From Atriophallophorus winterbourni (taxonomy: Eukaryota; Platyhelminthes; Trematoda; Plagiorchiida; Microphallidae), in NCBI GenBank assembly GCA_013407085.1, contig JACCGJ010001325.1, positions 28,761 to 92,760 of the forward strand: a stretch of DNA of 64,000 nt, written 5' to 3'. A program made the translations under genes and the position numbers. The notes beneath the pieces are model-generated. The model was not told the DNA's origin, ran no database searches, and saw nothing but the letters and a program-made list of their open reading frames with translations. Shown piece by piece: positions 13,201-26,800 of this stretch; position 1 is the first letter of the stretch, and each line of letters begins with the position of its first letter.

Positions 13201-16200
13201 AGTCGGCTTCAATGAAGATTCTTGGGAATTTGGGTACAAAGCGGCGTCCCCAGCACCACTTGGCGTTTGTTCGAGTCAGCTTCTCTAGCCTTTGCACAAC
13301 CAAGTGCGACCTGCAAGGCAGCAGGGAGTTGCAAGGAAGAGGTGGTGTGCACCAACTAACCGTCAACCAGAATCTGTTTCAGATTTTTCCTCAGGGTTTT
13401 CTCCCACCTTTCCCGCGATCGGGTAATCCGCAAGGCAGCGGAGGTTGAAAATCAGGGTTTTCCTTCCCCTAGGTGAAATACCCTTCCATGCTAACGAACT
13501 CCATCTGCTCGAAGCAAACTGGTTTTCAGGCGCCAGTCACTCGCCCTCGCCCCTTCTCCTGTTGGTAGAAGCAGTTCCATCGGGCTCGGGGAGCCACTCG
13601 TGCAGGCCAGAAGCTGGACTTGGTTGTCAGAGGCTATTTGAGACGCGTGCCATATGAGAGCATTTTATAAACAGTGGAAGCTTATCCCCACTGCCACCCC
13701 CGGCTATGACAACCTTTGGTTCAGTAAACTAACCGTCTCCATGCGTGTGTTTTCATTAGTTCAACCACTCAATTAATCATTCACATAGTAGTTACAATCA
13801 GAATTGTGAGCAATGAGATAAACTTAATAACAGAAAATCGCACGACTAAAATAAACACAACTAGTTAGAGAAAAGGGGTGCCGCTCTAAAAACCAATTGA
13901 AAATAATTCACCTGTGTGATAACTTCAGGAACGTGGCTCGGGGTTTGGGGTTCCACGGTTGACTTGGGGGCTAAAAGAAAACGTTTGGACAATTTAAACG
14001 GTCCACATGATCATCTAAAGGCGAAAATCAGTACAATGACTTACTTGGTAGGTTTTCCTTGCTCATCAACCGTTGTATCGGTAAAAGAGGTAGTGGCTGA
14101 GCCTTGTTCGCAAGCTCTCGAAGTTTGCTTGTGATAGAGTTTGATTGCAGACGAGTGGCTATTCGAAAAGAAAACTCGATTGAATGGCTCTCAAAATGAT
14201 TTATAGCATGCAATTTAGACTCACATCAACCGTTAAACAGAGGCAACAGCAACGCAGCCGGGTTTGAGGTAAGCGGTAGTAGTTAAGCACATGCATCAAG
14301 GCATCAAAGCTAACCGTGACTTACAATCGGTCACATGAACCGTGGAACTTCGGCGTACGTCGTGGCGAGTAGCTATGCGAGAAATGGATGTCACGATGGA
14401 AATTGACATGGTTAATCATTTCAGGATTTGGGATATATGGCAGATGGTTAGAACATAAGAAAGTAAACGAAGTCATTCGAGAAGAACTTCCAGATTGACA
14501 ACAGGATAATGAGAAAGAGAGAGAATTGTCTGACGAAAAAGGTAAGCAAACAAATCGAGAATGATAAATTTCAAGATAGGTGTTTTTGGCCTGGCGGTCT
14601 ATCAGGTATACCTTGTCATCGCTTTCTGACAGAAATTGAATGGCATACACATAAAGTCGTAAAAATGGATGGTCCGATTGATGCTGCTTACTGCTGCTTA
14701 ATCCCTTGAGTTCCTGGAGGAACATAGGGCCTCGGCAACTTGTCTCCAGTTTGGTCTGTCCATAGCAGCCAGTTTGATGTCGTTCCAGTTAAGTCCACAC
14801 TTGCGGATTTCCTCTTCACACGAGCGCTTCCAAGATAGCCTTGGGCGTCCAACCCGTCTCTTCTCGATTGGGTTCCATACCAGAGCATGACGGGTGATGT
14901 CATCATAAGGTTTCCGCAAGGTGTGCCCAACCCATCTCCACTTTCTTCTACTGATCTGCTGAGTGATCGGGTGCTCAGCAGCAATCTGCCACAAGTCTTG
15001 ATTCCTTATCTTTTCTGGTCATTTTACCCTAATAATTCGACAAAGGCAATTATTGTGGAATGATTGTAAGCGGCCAGAAGACTTTGCTGTCACTCGCCAG
15101 GTTTCGGATAGTTTGTGGATAATGTTGACCATTTAGGATGTGAAAGATGACGAGATTGGTCAATAATAGGCAAAACAGATTTTACCAATAGGAAATAGCA
15201 AGAGTTTCCGACGAAAGCATCACACTTCAAAGCAACCCAATGGCTAACGGGGATGTTCAATTGATGTACAATGTTACCGAGAACGGTTTACAGATTGAGC
15301 CTACTATTTTCGTAGCCTGCATAGCGTGAATTTGATACGAGGATGAAAATGTTTGACACCAAGTAGGCAAGTTTAAACACAACTGGTTGGTGGATTACAG
15401 CTTCACTGAAACATACATGATGATCAATAAAACTAACAAACCGCTTCCTCGTGGCATTGAACATAGTTTTGAAGCGGAGGTATTGTTGTTGTTGTTGTTG
15501 GCCTCCTTCGGTCGATGTCGACCATGAATGTACATCACAAACGCGTGTATGTTCAAGTTTTGCAGCTTTTTGAGTGACTAAACAGTCCGATTCGGGAGGA
15601 ACAATCTCTCCCGCATATCGCCTCAATTCTGATCAGTTCATTGATCAGACATTTCACTTGCATAACCCAAGTTAGAACCTAACCCACTCTTAATTAAGAG
15701 ACATTCGAAAAGTACACAACCCTGGCGTATGATTACATATTTCAAAAAGCTTAGAATGAAAGTAGAGTCCGATGCTGGGGTAACAATCGCTTTCACAATG
15801 TTCACCACAGTACGCAGCGCCCAGTTGAATGCCACCGTATTTTCATTGTTCGCACTTCTTCTTCTGCAGCGGGAAGCTAACGTTTTTTGTGCGGCTGGCT
15901 TCATGGGTGGATTAGTCGGCTTCATTGATGTTTCGAATCACGCCAGCCCATGCGCGTCGATCGTTGTTGATCATGATTCAGTCGCGTTCCCGCCTTCGAA
16001 CGCCATAGACGGTACACGTTCCTAGAGCGTCTACACCCTCCTTCACAGTTGACAGCCAGGTCTTCACTTGACTGCCTTGTCGCCGACGCCAAATGCGAAA
16101 GGGTTTATGGTCGAGGACGAATTTCGTGACCACTGAGCCGTGTCGTTCGGAGGACGTAGCCAGTCCAATGCAGTCTTCGCCGCTGGATGCGAACGGAAAG

Positions 16201-17694
16201 CGGAGGTATTCCGTTCCATCGCGCCCAAACGACAGCGTTAGATAGCCGGTCAGTATATCGGATGCTCAATATATAATTCTAAGGCACCAATGGTCGAACA
16301 CGTCTAAAGACCGTACATCCTGTGACCTCAGCGGCCACGTCTCACATCCATAAACCAGTACAGAGCGGATGTGCAATCATGCACTACTTCTGTGCTGTGT
16401 GCTAACATTGTGCTAAATTGATTAGTCACGGGTAGTGAGCTGCATGCTGAAACACGCTGGAGTCTGACTACCATCTTTATTCTTTATTCTCTATTTCTTA
16501 TATCTGTCTAGGTCTGGGTAACCTGACAGTAATATCGCCCACGTGCAATTTCTGACTGTGCGGTACTTTGCCTTGATCAGGCTTGCGCTTTCATACCCTA
16601 ATATACCATACAGAGCAGATCGCTAATTGGTAAACATGTATTTTAGTCTTGAGGCTGATCCCGGGATTGCGCCAAAGGGTGCATTTTAGCTGCAGAAACG
16701 CATTACGCGCACGATCAACCCTTAACTTCATTTCATCCTTCGCCTGACCATTGGGCAATATACTGGAATCAAGGTATTTGAAGACAGGAACATACTCAAT
16801 CGGACAGCCCCAGGGACATTAACGCTTCATATTCTTTTCAGAACATAAATATCAACCGAATTTGGTACTTAGGATATCCATTTTACTATACGATAGGTGG
16901 GTGCAGCGTGCCCTTCTTCATACCTATCGACGTCAGCGATAGTGCACATACAATGAGTATCGACGAAGTACAGATGCATCGTCCTTGTTTTTCAAAAAGC
17001 ACTACGTTCAATATCCCCAGAGTAGCACTATACTGATCGTTATTTTGTAGTTTCCGTTCCTGAGTTGAAATTATCAAGCGGTGATGGCATCCCAATGAAC
17101 AACCATTTAGAAATCAAGCAAAAGAACGGTCGTTCAAAGAAGCACAATTAATGACGTAATTGTCAAAACTGCCGAACATTGAGATACCTTGTCTAATTCC
17201 TGTCACTCTCAAAAATTGTCTAAGGCACCAAGTATCGTGATATAAAAGCACCAGCGCATTTGATTAAGCATAATTGGCAAATTAAAACGACCATATACTT
17301 GGTTCTTATTAACATGCGGACACAGATTAACATTGGACTCTGGCAAAAACCTGTACAATGATAACTACAACTACAAAGCTAACTATGAACTACGAAAATT
17401 AAACAACCCACATACTGAAAATGTGCTGCACTTTTGTGAAACTGTTCAAACATGTGCAGAATGCTGGTGTACTACACAAGAAATAAACTGCGAGTCAATT
17501 GATAAATGAGGTCAGTGAGATATGCAATGAGAAAATCGATTATTTCGGCAAGTTGAGCAAGATAAGCACAATGGAAAAAATAGTAACAAGCTTGAATCGA
17601 CGATTCTGCATATCTAGAAATATTTGTAAATTTGTAAATTTATACACAAACATATATATATATATATATCCATTTTATCTATCTATCTATCTAC

Positions 17695-17725
<31 letters not shown>

Positions 17726-17797
17726 ACTATCTATCTACCTACCTACCTACCTATCTATCCATCTATCTATCTATCTATCTATCGATCTATCGATCTG

Positions 17798-17872
<75 letters not shown>

Positions 17873-20800
17873 GTCTGTCTGTCTATCTGCCTATATATAC
17901 ATATTTACAACAGCGTAGCATGCTTCTTTCTTCTCAGGTGGATGAGGGTCATGATCGCAGCATTTGTTATAAAACAAATTAGAAAAAGGAAGACGCCTGT
18001 TAATGAAATATCGGCACCAGACTATCAAAGACCCATGTGTGCACGTGATGCACATGAAGGGCGATCGATCCGCGTCGAGTGAATGAACCCATTTAAGGTA
18101 CCAATCGCACCAAGGTGCAGCTATTCCGATTTGATCAATGTGAAACTCGTCCGTATCAGGTTTTATGATCGTTTTCCGTTAAGATCAGAATGTTATTTCG
18201 GGATCAAGAGCTACTAGCTAGCTTCTTAAGTTTCGCACATTTATATGAAACAATGAAAATGTGACGTGTGAAATAAAGAATAAGTTTTCAGTTCATCATC
18301 GCAAGTTAGCCACCATTTTCAGCTCAATTAAGAAGAAAACGTTTTCCATATATGGGAACTATAATGTTAAAAATGAAAATGAAATTAAAGTATTGTGGTG
18401 CTCATATCCCCATGGAATTACTTCTTGCATTTATAAACATTGGAGATAGTAGAGGCGCGTTTGAGGTAAGTCTCAAACTAATGGTTGAAAGTAAGAATTG
18501 AAGTAACTGCCATAACCTAAATTGTATGTGAAATGAAATCCTGAAAACCTGGAATTCCCCAGAGTACGGGCATTCCCATTATTTCAAGAAACAATGTGAT
18601 TTATCACAAGGAGAACACATGGAATACCGGAAGAAAGAAGAAAATTAACAAGCACTTTACAAAGTGGGTACTATCGGATCACCGTTTCACTCTATTCTAC
18701 CCAAACCAGGTGTAAACACTAGCTGTGTTTGCCTCTATAGTCCGATAATGTAATTTAAAAAAATCGGGTAAGCGATGGGGTATTTTGTTTTTCCCAATCC
18801 TCACATTTTATAGAATATCAAGTTGGCCTTCCATCGAATTTGGAACACTGTGTTCGAATTCCAATAATCAACCATAAATAAAATAAAATGTTAAATTCCG
18901 CAAAGCATCGGATAAAAAACAGAAACGTTCTCATGTCACGTACCCTGTTCGATGCGGGCTTCCACTGTGAAATTTGAGACATCCTTCACTGATACGCGGT
19001 TTTTCCAACCTTGTTGACTGGAAAAAAGCGTTTGTCGAATTTGGGAGACATCTTGAACGGGACTTCGATCCGTTTCACGAAAACTTCGTACACGTTGACG
19101 CCAGTTTGCGCTGTTCTCTTGTATTTGACCGATGCTTGGTTGATCAAAATTGAGGACAGAAATGGAACGAATGTGGTGCGAGCAGTAATTGGTGAAGGAA
19201 ACTTACGAAAGCATCGTACAGTGTGTGACAAAAAGGTAGTGTGTCGATTATAAAACGTTTGGGCAACGAGTTTCCTCATGATCGTTTTGATCGTACAAAA
19301 ACGGTAATATCAGTGTGCATGCATTTGACGGTAAGCGTGTCAATCGAGTCAATCGAAGCTATATGATATTATGGTCAAAGCGGTAGGGGCCATCAAAAAT
19401 TTGTAATATTTGCAAATCGCACTGACAGCTACAGAAGGGCTAAACAACTTTCCTTGAAAACGAGGTCTTTGGAAGCAAACACATAGCTCAGGTGTTACCT
19501 GAAGCTTAACATTGCATCAACCACGAATAATTTTTTTAAATAAATGCGATGATTATTGACCGCACACTGACGTATTACTAAACGACAAATTAGCGGGGTT
19601 CAAAAAAGATATTACTATTTAGGAGATTAAGACGCACAACCACAAAATTTGTTTTCTTGATGTTAGTCATTTTTCACAGTCCTTTAGGGTCCAAGGGTCG
19701 GTATTAAAATTCGGGACCAGTTACATTGCAAGACGCGGAACTACTGATATAGTGTTGCCGAGGCTTTATCTAGTACTCATTTAGCACCTGTGTATGAGAA
19801 AGAGACCTACCCCGTCGTGTCGAGTAGAAAGGTGCTAAAATGGCACAAGGAAGCTGAATGCTTAGAGTAAATCAAAAGCTACAGGAGTATTGAAATATGG
19901 ATGTTATTGTTGGCCTCCTTCGGTCGACGTCGACTATGGATGTACATCACAATCGCATGAATTTTCATGTTCCACAGTTTTTTGAATGACTAAGCAGTCC
20001 GATTTGGGAGGAACAATCTCTCCCGCCACACTTGCACGATAGTCAGAACTCGGTTGTAGGGTGTCAGTTGCACGCCGGCGGCGTGATCTACGTTCAGCAG
20101 CCAAGAGCTGTATGTGCTCTTGGGCCTACTCCTGAAATATGGATATGCACTAGATAAACGAAGAACATTTTTAATAACCAAAAATCCCACTGTTTCTAAG
20201 TTGATTGTAAACAACGGTTCAGCTTGGCAACCGAAAAAATCAGAAAACGACTGATAAACTGCGAAACTCCAATATATGTTGAACGTGTGCTGGTATGTTG
20301 ATAACTTAAAACGTAACAAGTAAAGAACTCATAACATGTATTCAGTTTTTGATATATCCTTAGCTAAACTGTGAATCGATCCTTGGTAAACTAAGGTACA
20401 GCATGTAAAGAAGTCATAGATAGTCCTCAAAAATTAAAAATAAACACTGCAGATGCGTAGCGAAATGAGAAATGCATGGTGAAGAATGAGAATACGTGAT
20501 TTTTTCAAGACAAGTTCTCCATAAGACCAATTTGTGAATTGAAATTATTTCATTCAAAATCGTTGGGAATTTGTTTGATGGCCTTCGCGTATCATCTGCT
20601 TCAACAAACCGAGTACTTTCAAGCTAGTCTAGGTGCCCAACAGTATTTTCATGTGAGAAACGCTTGCAAAATAAACATCCACAAAAACGCGACAACTGTT
20701 AATTATCAAGGTAGCACAAGATACTTTTAGCAGTCTTTGTTAGAAATCTAATAGTAGTGCCGATAAAGACGGAAACGGGGAGAGGTTTGTTGAGTGTGTC

Positions 20801-23800
20801 TACCAGAGGCGATAGCCTTAAGTCATTCATCGAAGTGCACGGTGATTTATGTGGCAAGCAGTTGACGAGCAATGGAATCTTGACAAAAGTTCGTGATCGA
20901 ACGCGTGACGCGATGTTGCAAATTGAAAAAGTAGCAAATACCAGCTTCTACAGCAAAATGGGAAACGAATACGGGGACACAGTGAATAAGCAAATTCATA
21001 CAAATACACAAAAGAAAACACAGCCATAATTAATTGAAAATGAATGAATGATCACAATGAGCGATTCAGAGCTGATAAGTGTCAACTACGTAGCTTCCCG
21101 ACAAACTGCAATATTTGTATTTGGTGCAGCTGTCTTTATGTATAGAATAAGCTGCGTAAAAAGCTCTCATCTTGCTATGAAAGACGAATGTGAGTGGGTA
21201 AAGAATGATAATTCGATAGTTCAATAATTCACTTAATATTCACCAAACTATTACAGAAAAAGAATAAGGAACAGAAGCACCGATTTAAATAAAGTAAATT
21301 ACATTTATCTCAAACAATGCTTACCGTTCTTTGATCGACATGATAGAAAATATAGCGTGAGTGATTGAGCGTCAGCTTTTCTCGGTTCTGCTTCGTCAAC
21401 TTGATTCTACAAACCTGCAAAACAGCCAAGATTTAGGCCAACGAATAGCCAGTATAATTTATGCACTCCAAAACCCGGTTCACTATAGGCAGAGCCATGC
21501 CACTCGCAGACCTTGAAACATGATTGGTTCACGTCGATGACCAATCAAATTCAAGGTCACTAAGTCTACGCGTGTCTGTTTGGTTAATGGTCACATGATG
21601 GTGTAAAATGCATGGTGTGATTTGGGTTTGCCGGTCGTAACTGAAAACGTTTAAGTGACAGGGCAGTCGCGGGGCAATGAGATGAAACGCTGTGCGCAAA
21701 GAACCGGGTAGACGTGCATGTGAACGTGAGATGGACGGATTACGTGCAGCTGGGAGATGATATCGCGTGGCACGCCTTGTGATGGCGACTCACTGAGTAC
21801 GCTGGCTTCCGGGCTGGACAATTCAGAGAAGCGCTCCTGGAAGCCATAACTTTCATTTCCATCCTCTTTTACTGAACCCAACAAAGAATCTGGAGAAAAT
21901 AGCATGATGATTTTAGCTGTTGATAATGAATTAAAATGGGTAAACACACGTTTAATCAAGCCGGAACAGTAGCTTATGCTCAACAATTCCAGGCTGTGAA
22001 TGAATGTTTGTTGACTTACACTACAATACGTTAAATTCCTAGTATTTATTATTAATATTTTCATCTTTTCTAGCAGCAATGTTACAATTTTATGTAACGG
22101 ATAAAACAGCAGCATACGGTCGAACAGATAAATTTCGCCATATTTCATTCTCTTCGAAATTCGTACATGCAACATTTTATCACTTGAGCACGCGTGCCGC
22201 TGTGACGCTGCAAAAGATTCTAGTGGGATTCGATCCGTTGTGTATGAGCCCACGACAACGGATCGACAAAGATCTTGCTGTTTCATTCCAGCAGTTTCAT
22301 TTCTCAATTCCATGCTAAGACGGCTACATGTCAAAGATAATTATTGAACCTACCATGACAGAATCTTATATCAATTTCTGTCAGGCTTGTTTCGGTCGGT
22401 AGGCACAACACGTCTTCAGCAAACGCCGCCAGATATTCATTGTGAAGCATTTTCCCAGCTAATTCACCTCACGTTCCTGGACAAGTGTGAAATTTAATTT
22501 TTTTTAAAATTTATGACTCGATGTCCACTTTTTTACCATCACTAGACCAGCATAACAACTATATTCCACGAGTTTTGAATACTGATAAGTGTTTCGGTCA
22601 TTTGGCAATCATAGGAAAGAAGTTACAAGTGACGGGCATTTTTTAAGAAGTTCAATTTTTGCATTAGTGGCGGGAGTATTTCAAAAAATATCCTAACGCT
22701 TATTGCGCTGGACTACTGGAGTTTCCATTTTTTACATTTATGAATTTAGTAACAAGAATTTGAAGAGCTAGTCATATTAGCTTTAATCATCAAAATTACT
22801 AGTTCAGTGAAAATTCCAACTTTACACTTAAATGCATACTCCGTAATAAAGGAAATGTGGTCTGTCGCAAAGACAGCGGGTTTGCTAGCATTATCGGTCT
22901 TGCAAATAGGTTGTGAATAGCCTTCCAACAAAGTATGGCATTATCTCATCTGACAACAAGAATTATTTAATTTGGCTAGCCATTAAATGTAACTTGTGAC
23001 AGTGGCAAGAAAATGAGCTAACAGCTTAACAAATTAAATACTGTAAATGCAAAACAATCTATGCAGCATGCCACAGACTGGAAGTTAATAATCGTATCTA
23101 ATGATTCCAGCGTACACCCTGGAACTTGGGTCTCTTTCTGAATCGCTTGGAATCAGATTTCGCGATTAACTACGAGGTAAAGTTATGCATCCCCACAGTC
23201 CATACAAAACCTCAAACGCCTTCATCATCCAGATCACATTTCTTAGAACAATATGTCAAACTTCATAGTTGCAAATGGGGAAGCTTCAACTAATTTTGAT
23301 GAATACACGAAGAACATAAAAAGCGGGACGAGTAATTCGGACTCATATGTCATAGAGTTGGCACACGTGATTTTGGACAGGATTTATCCGAGATTGTGAG
23401 AATAAAAAGGAGATTGGAATGTAAAATGCTTATGTCACAATTTGGATACTTTTATTTTATTTTGTTTATTTTGATCTTAGTTGTTTTGCTAAACAGTTGC
23501 GAATGCTAGAGAGAAAAAACAATACACAAGTTCTACTATTTACTATTAAAATTGTGCCTGAGCATCGCGGCATTAAGTATGCATCAGCTCATTCTAATAC
23601 TGCAAATAAAAACGATCTTGTTCCAACAAAATCTTTTACAAGTTTTAGTCAACGTACCGCTCCATCAGTCAAATATCGAATTTAGTTTGAATAAACATAC
23701 GGGAAAATCCATTAAGATGATGAGGAGAAGGAGGAGGAGGAAGATTGGAAATGGGTTTCTTATAACGAAATGTACCTTGTATTTAACTAAAAATCAATGC

Positions 23801-26800
23801 TACCTTGAAATCGTAAAGAACAACTTTGAAACATCTCGAATCCAAGGTGTGAACAGTTTGGTCCTACCAGCCTTGTCCAATAGTGGCTTACAAGTTCACA
23901 CCTTGTTTGCCATTTCTCCACTGTACCAAACATTGAGATTTCGATCTTACTGTCCCTATCTGATGAGTGCAAACAGCACGAAACCGGTCATGGGGTGTGT
24001 GCGATGGAAATGCCCGCAAATGAGGATCGTGAATCCGAGTTCAGTAGCTCACCTAAATCTTTCCCATCCAAACGAGCTACGATCAACTCGTTCGCACGGG
24101 CCAAATCATCCAACGTGACGGGTTGCGTTTTCCGACGGAAGGTTGGACGACCTGTGAAAGGTCTCGCTTGCTGTTCCTGGCTGAAAAGCATGCGTTTCTG
24201 ACCGACCGTCATACTGTAAGAATAATTTTTTCAATTTCTTAGCAAAGCATATAACTTCATTACAACAAAATATTTCACGACAGAATTGATATGAATGAAA
24301 TTTGTCTGGTTTGAGGAAATCAATGTTTACATGTTCATTGTATGGTAATATTGAACTACGTTTTGCTTACAAACAAAACATAACTTGATTTCATAGTTTC
24401 TCTTTTAGTAACGAATCAATAAGAATGAGTATACACAAACTCTCTTAAGCAAAACGCGATGTGTGTTGTACCAGTGATTAACAGTTGTCATGGATGTTTG
24501 GTATCAACCAAGCTCGTCGTTTCTCGTACTATTTTTCATGAAAATGAAGTTAACAAATTAGCCTGAAGCCAGCATTGATTGATGTACAAATAAAATTGTA
24601 CACATAAATTAAAGTTACACAGCTTCTTATGATGCGCGACTAAAATGGAAATTTTAAAACATTTCGCTGAAACATTGAATAAGTTATTAAAAAACTGTTG
24701 ACGCAGGGATCATAGAAAATCCCTTTGCGTGTGCAGTATCTATTCGTAAAATACGCTTACGATTCGTGTAGAGAAGCAACTAAAATAACATAGAACAGAG
24801 ATATCGAAAATAAGTAGTATGTAACATTCGAAACGCGAATTGGGAGCGCCATAAAATTATGAAGAGTTGTTGAGACAGAAGTTTCTTGACTCGTTTTACC
24901 GGTTTCACTAAAATTATCGCAGCCACAAGCATAATGATTATCTCTCTGGTTTCATGAGTCTTGTTATTTGCTTTCATATAATCATGTGTCGTTTTCTACT
25001 CATCTGCCACACCCTGCATACTTGACACGCAATTTCATTCTAAACTTTTGATGGTAGGCAGTTCTAGGGATCCAATACGTGTACGTGCTTGAGACCGCTG
25101 ACAATGCCGGGGATTTACCGTTTCAATAAACGTGATAAGTTTAAAAATAATTTTATGACGGTATTACCGATTGGCTAAAACAGCGAAACGTCCTGTCCAT
25201 TGGATGAAATCTGCTCACTCCTACTGCTTCGTGTTAAAATAACCTGAGTGAGCCATCGGTCCCACGGGCCTGACAAGAAATGCAAATAATTACTACTGGT
25301 TCATTGAAATCGTAATTTATTCGCTCGAATTAATTCGTTTATCTTTCACGCAAAAAACGACCACGTAGCTTTGCAACTGGTATTACGATTCGTTCCGTTT
25401 GCTGCAATCATGAATTCATCGAATTAAAATCGAATAACCTCCCATTATGCATGCTCAAAGACCAGCTAACTCATGAAAATGGAGATTGTCAATTAAACGG
25501 ATGTCCCAAGCTCTTCACCGACCGCCTAATGATGCGCGAATCACTGATGGTCATCATTTTCAGTTGAGGGTTTCGTATGTCAACATGTCGCTGGAGTTCA
25601 ATTGAATGAATTACGCTGAACGAGACATTCTTGGCATTCTCTTTCACGACACTTACACATTTTAACCACGGCAAAAAATTCAAAGCAACAACCAACCTAA
25701 GTTACATCAGGAACGCTTTTTTCTAGGTTTCCAAGAGCGCGTATACGCTTCTTTGCTTTGCATGTGAATTGTGTTTTCATGGCATGGAACTGGTAGGCAG
25801 TGCCAATTGTCTTCGAAGTTCGAGTTTTATTAAACATCAAACATGACTGCACGTTTAAGCAGTGTAGTGCGTTCCTTCTACGGTTGAAACGGTACTGTTA
25901 CATATAATGGCAGGAAGTATGTTTCGCTGCTTTAATTGTATACACTTAATGTGAAAAATGTCTTAAAAACGTCTAGCGCTTCGGAGCCTCTATGCATGTA
26001 AATATTTTAACTCAATCTAGAGGTTCCATCATGGTTGGATGCTTGCAAGCAAGCACAATACTTCACAGCGTTTCTGCAGGGTTGAAAGGGGCAATTCAAG
26101 GAGAGTTGTGGTCGCAGCCATCGAAACATTTCGACTGCACTTATGAATCCATTAACGATAGGTTTAAAGTCTTGTATCTTCTCGATCAAGTGGACGTTTT
26201 GCTGTAACACATTGATCGTGGTAATACATCATCATGTAGAACACATCAAATAATAACACGTGACGTCCAACTTTTTACTGATTTTTTATGTTTATTAGTA
26301 GCGTTTTTAAAACTTTTGAAGCGTACCTTGACGAACGTTTTGAATGTGACGAAATTGCACTTGCTGAAACGTTTTAAAATTGTACTACTTTATTGCTAAA
26401 AGTAGTAGTTTTTCTTTATCGCGATTGACGTTTGACCTAAAAATATTTTTGCTATTAACGAATATTGGCAAGCTAATAAATCATGGGCAAATGCTCTTAG
26501 CACGAATTTTCTAAGGAACACAGACCTGCAACGAAATGTGTTAGTTAGCATTATAAATTACTCTTTGATTTTATCAATAGCAATATTGCATTTTATCATA
26601 CGCTACACTAAAGTTCTCACCGTTGTTATGTCAGCTATTTTGCTGTGTGAGCTTGTGTACATCAAGTACCATTTAGTCTCATTGCCTGTCTACTGTGAGG
26701 TCTACTTAGTCAATTCAAGCAAAATGGTTCAGGTTTACAGTAAGGAAGTCGAGCACTTGTTTTGTGTTTCCATAATTAACTGAAATTCTAGCAGTGAAAC

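Noticed and set aside
15729..16025. Plus-strand frame with a hydrophobic stretch resembling a membrane protein
   Set aside because: It has no relatives, no splice context, and partly overlaps the minus-strand LINE.
15470..20135. Copies at 15470 and 19905 as a SINE family sharing a LINE tail
   Set aside because: Translation shows a Cys/His finger like the LINE-A C-terminus at 3380-3480, so they are simply 5'-truncated LINE-A ends.
20757..21029. Plus-strand frame of 90 codons with ordinary-looking composition
   Set aside because: No recognisable motif, splice signals or second copy. I could not support a gene.
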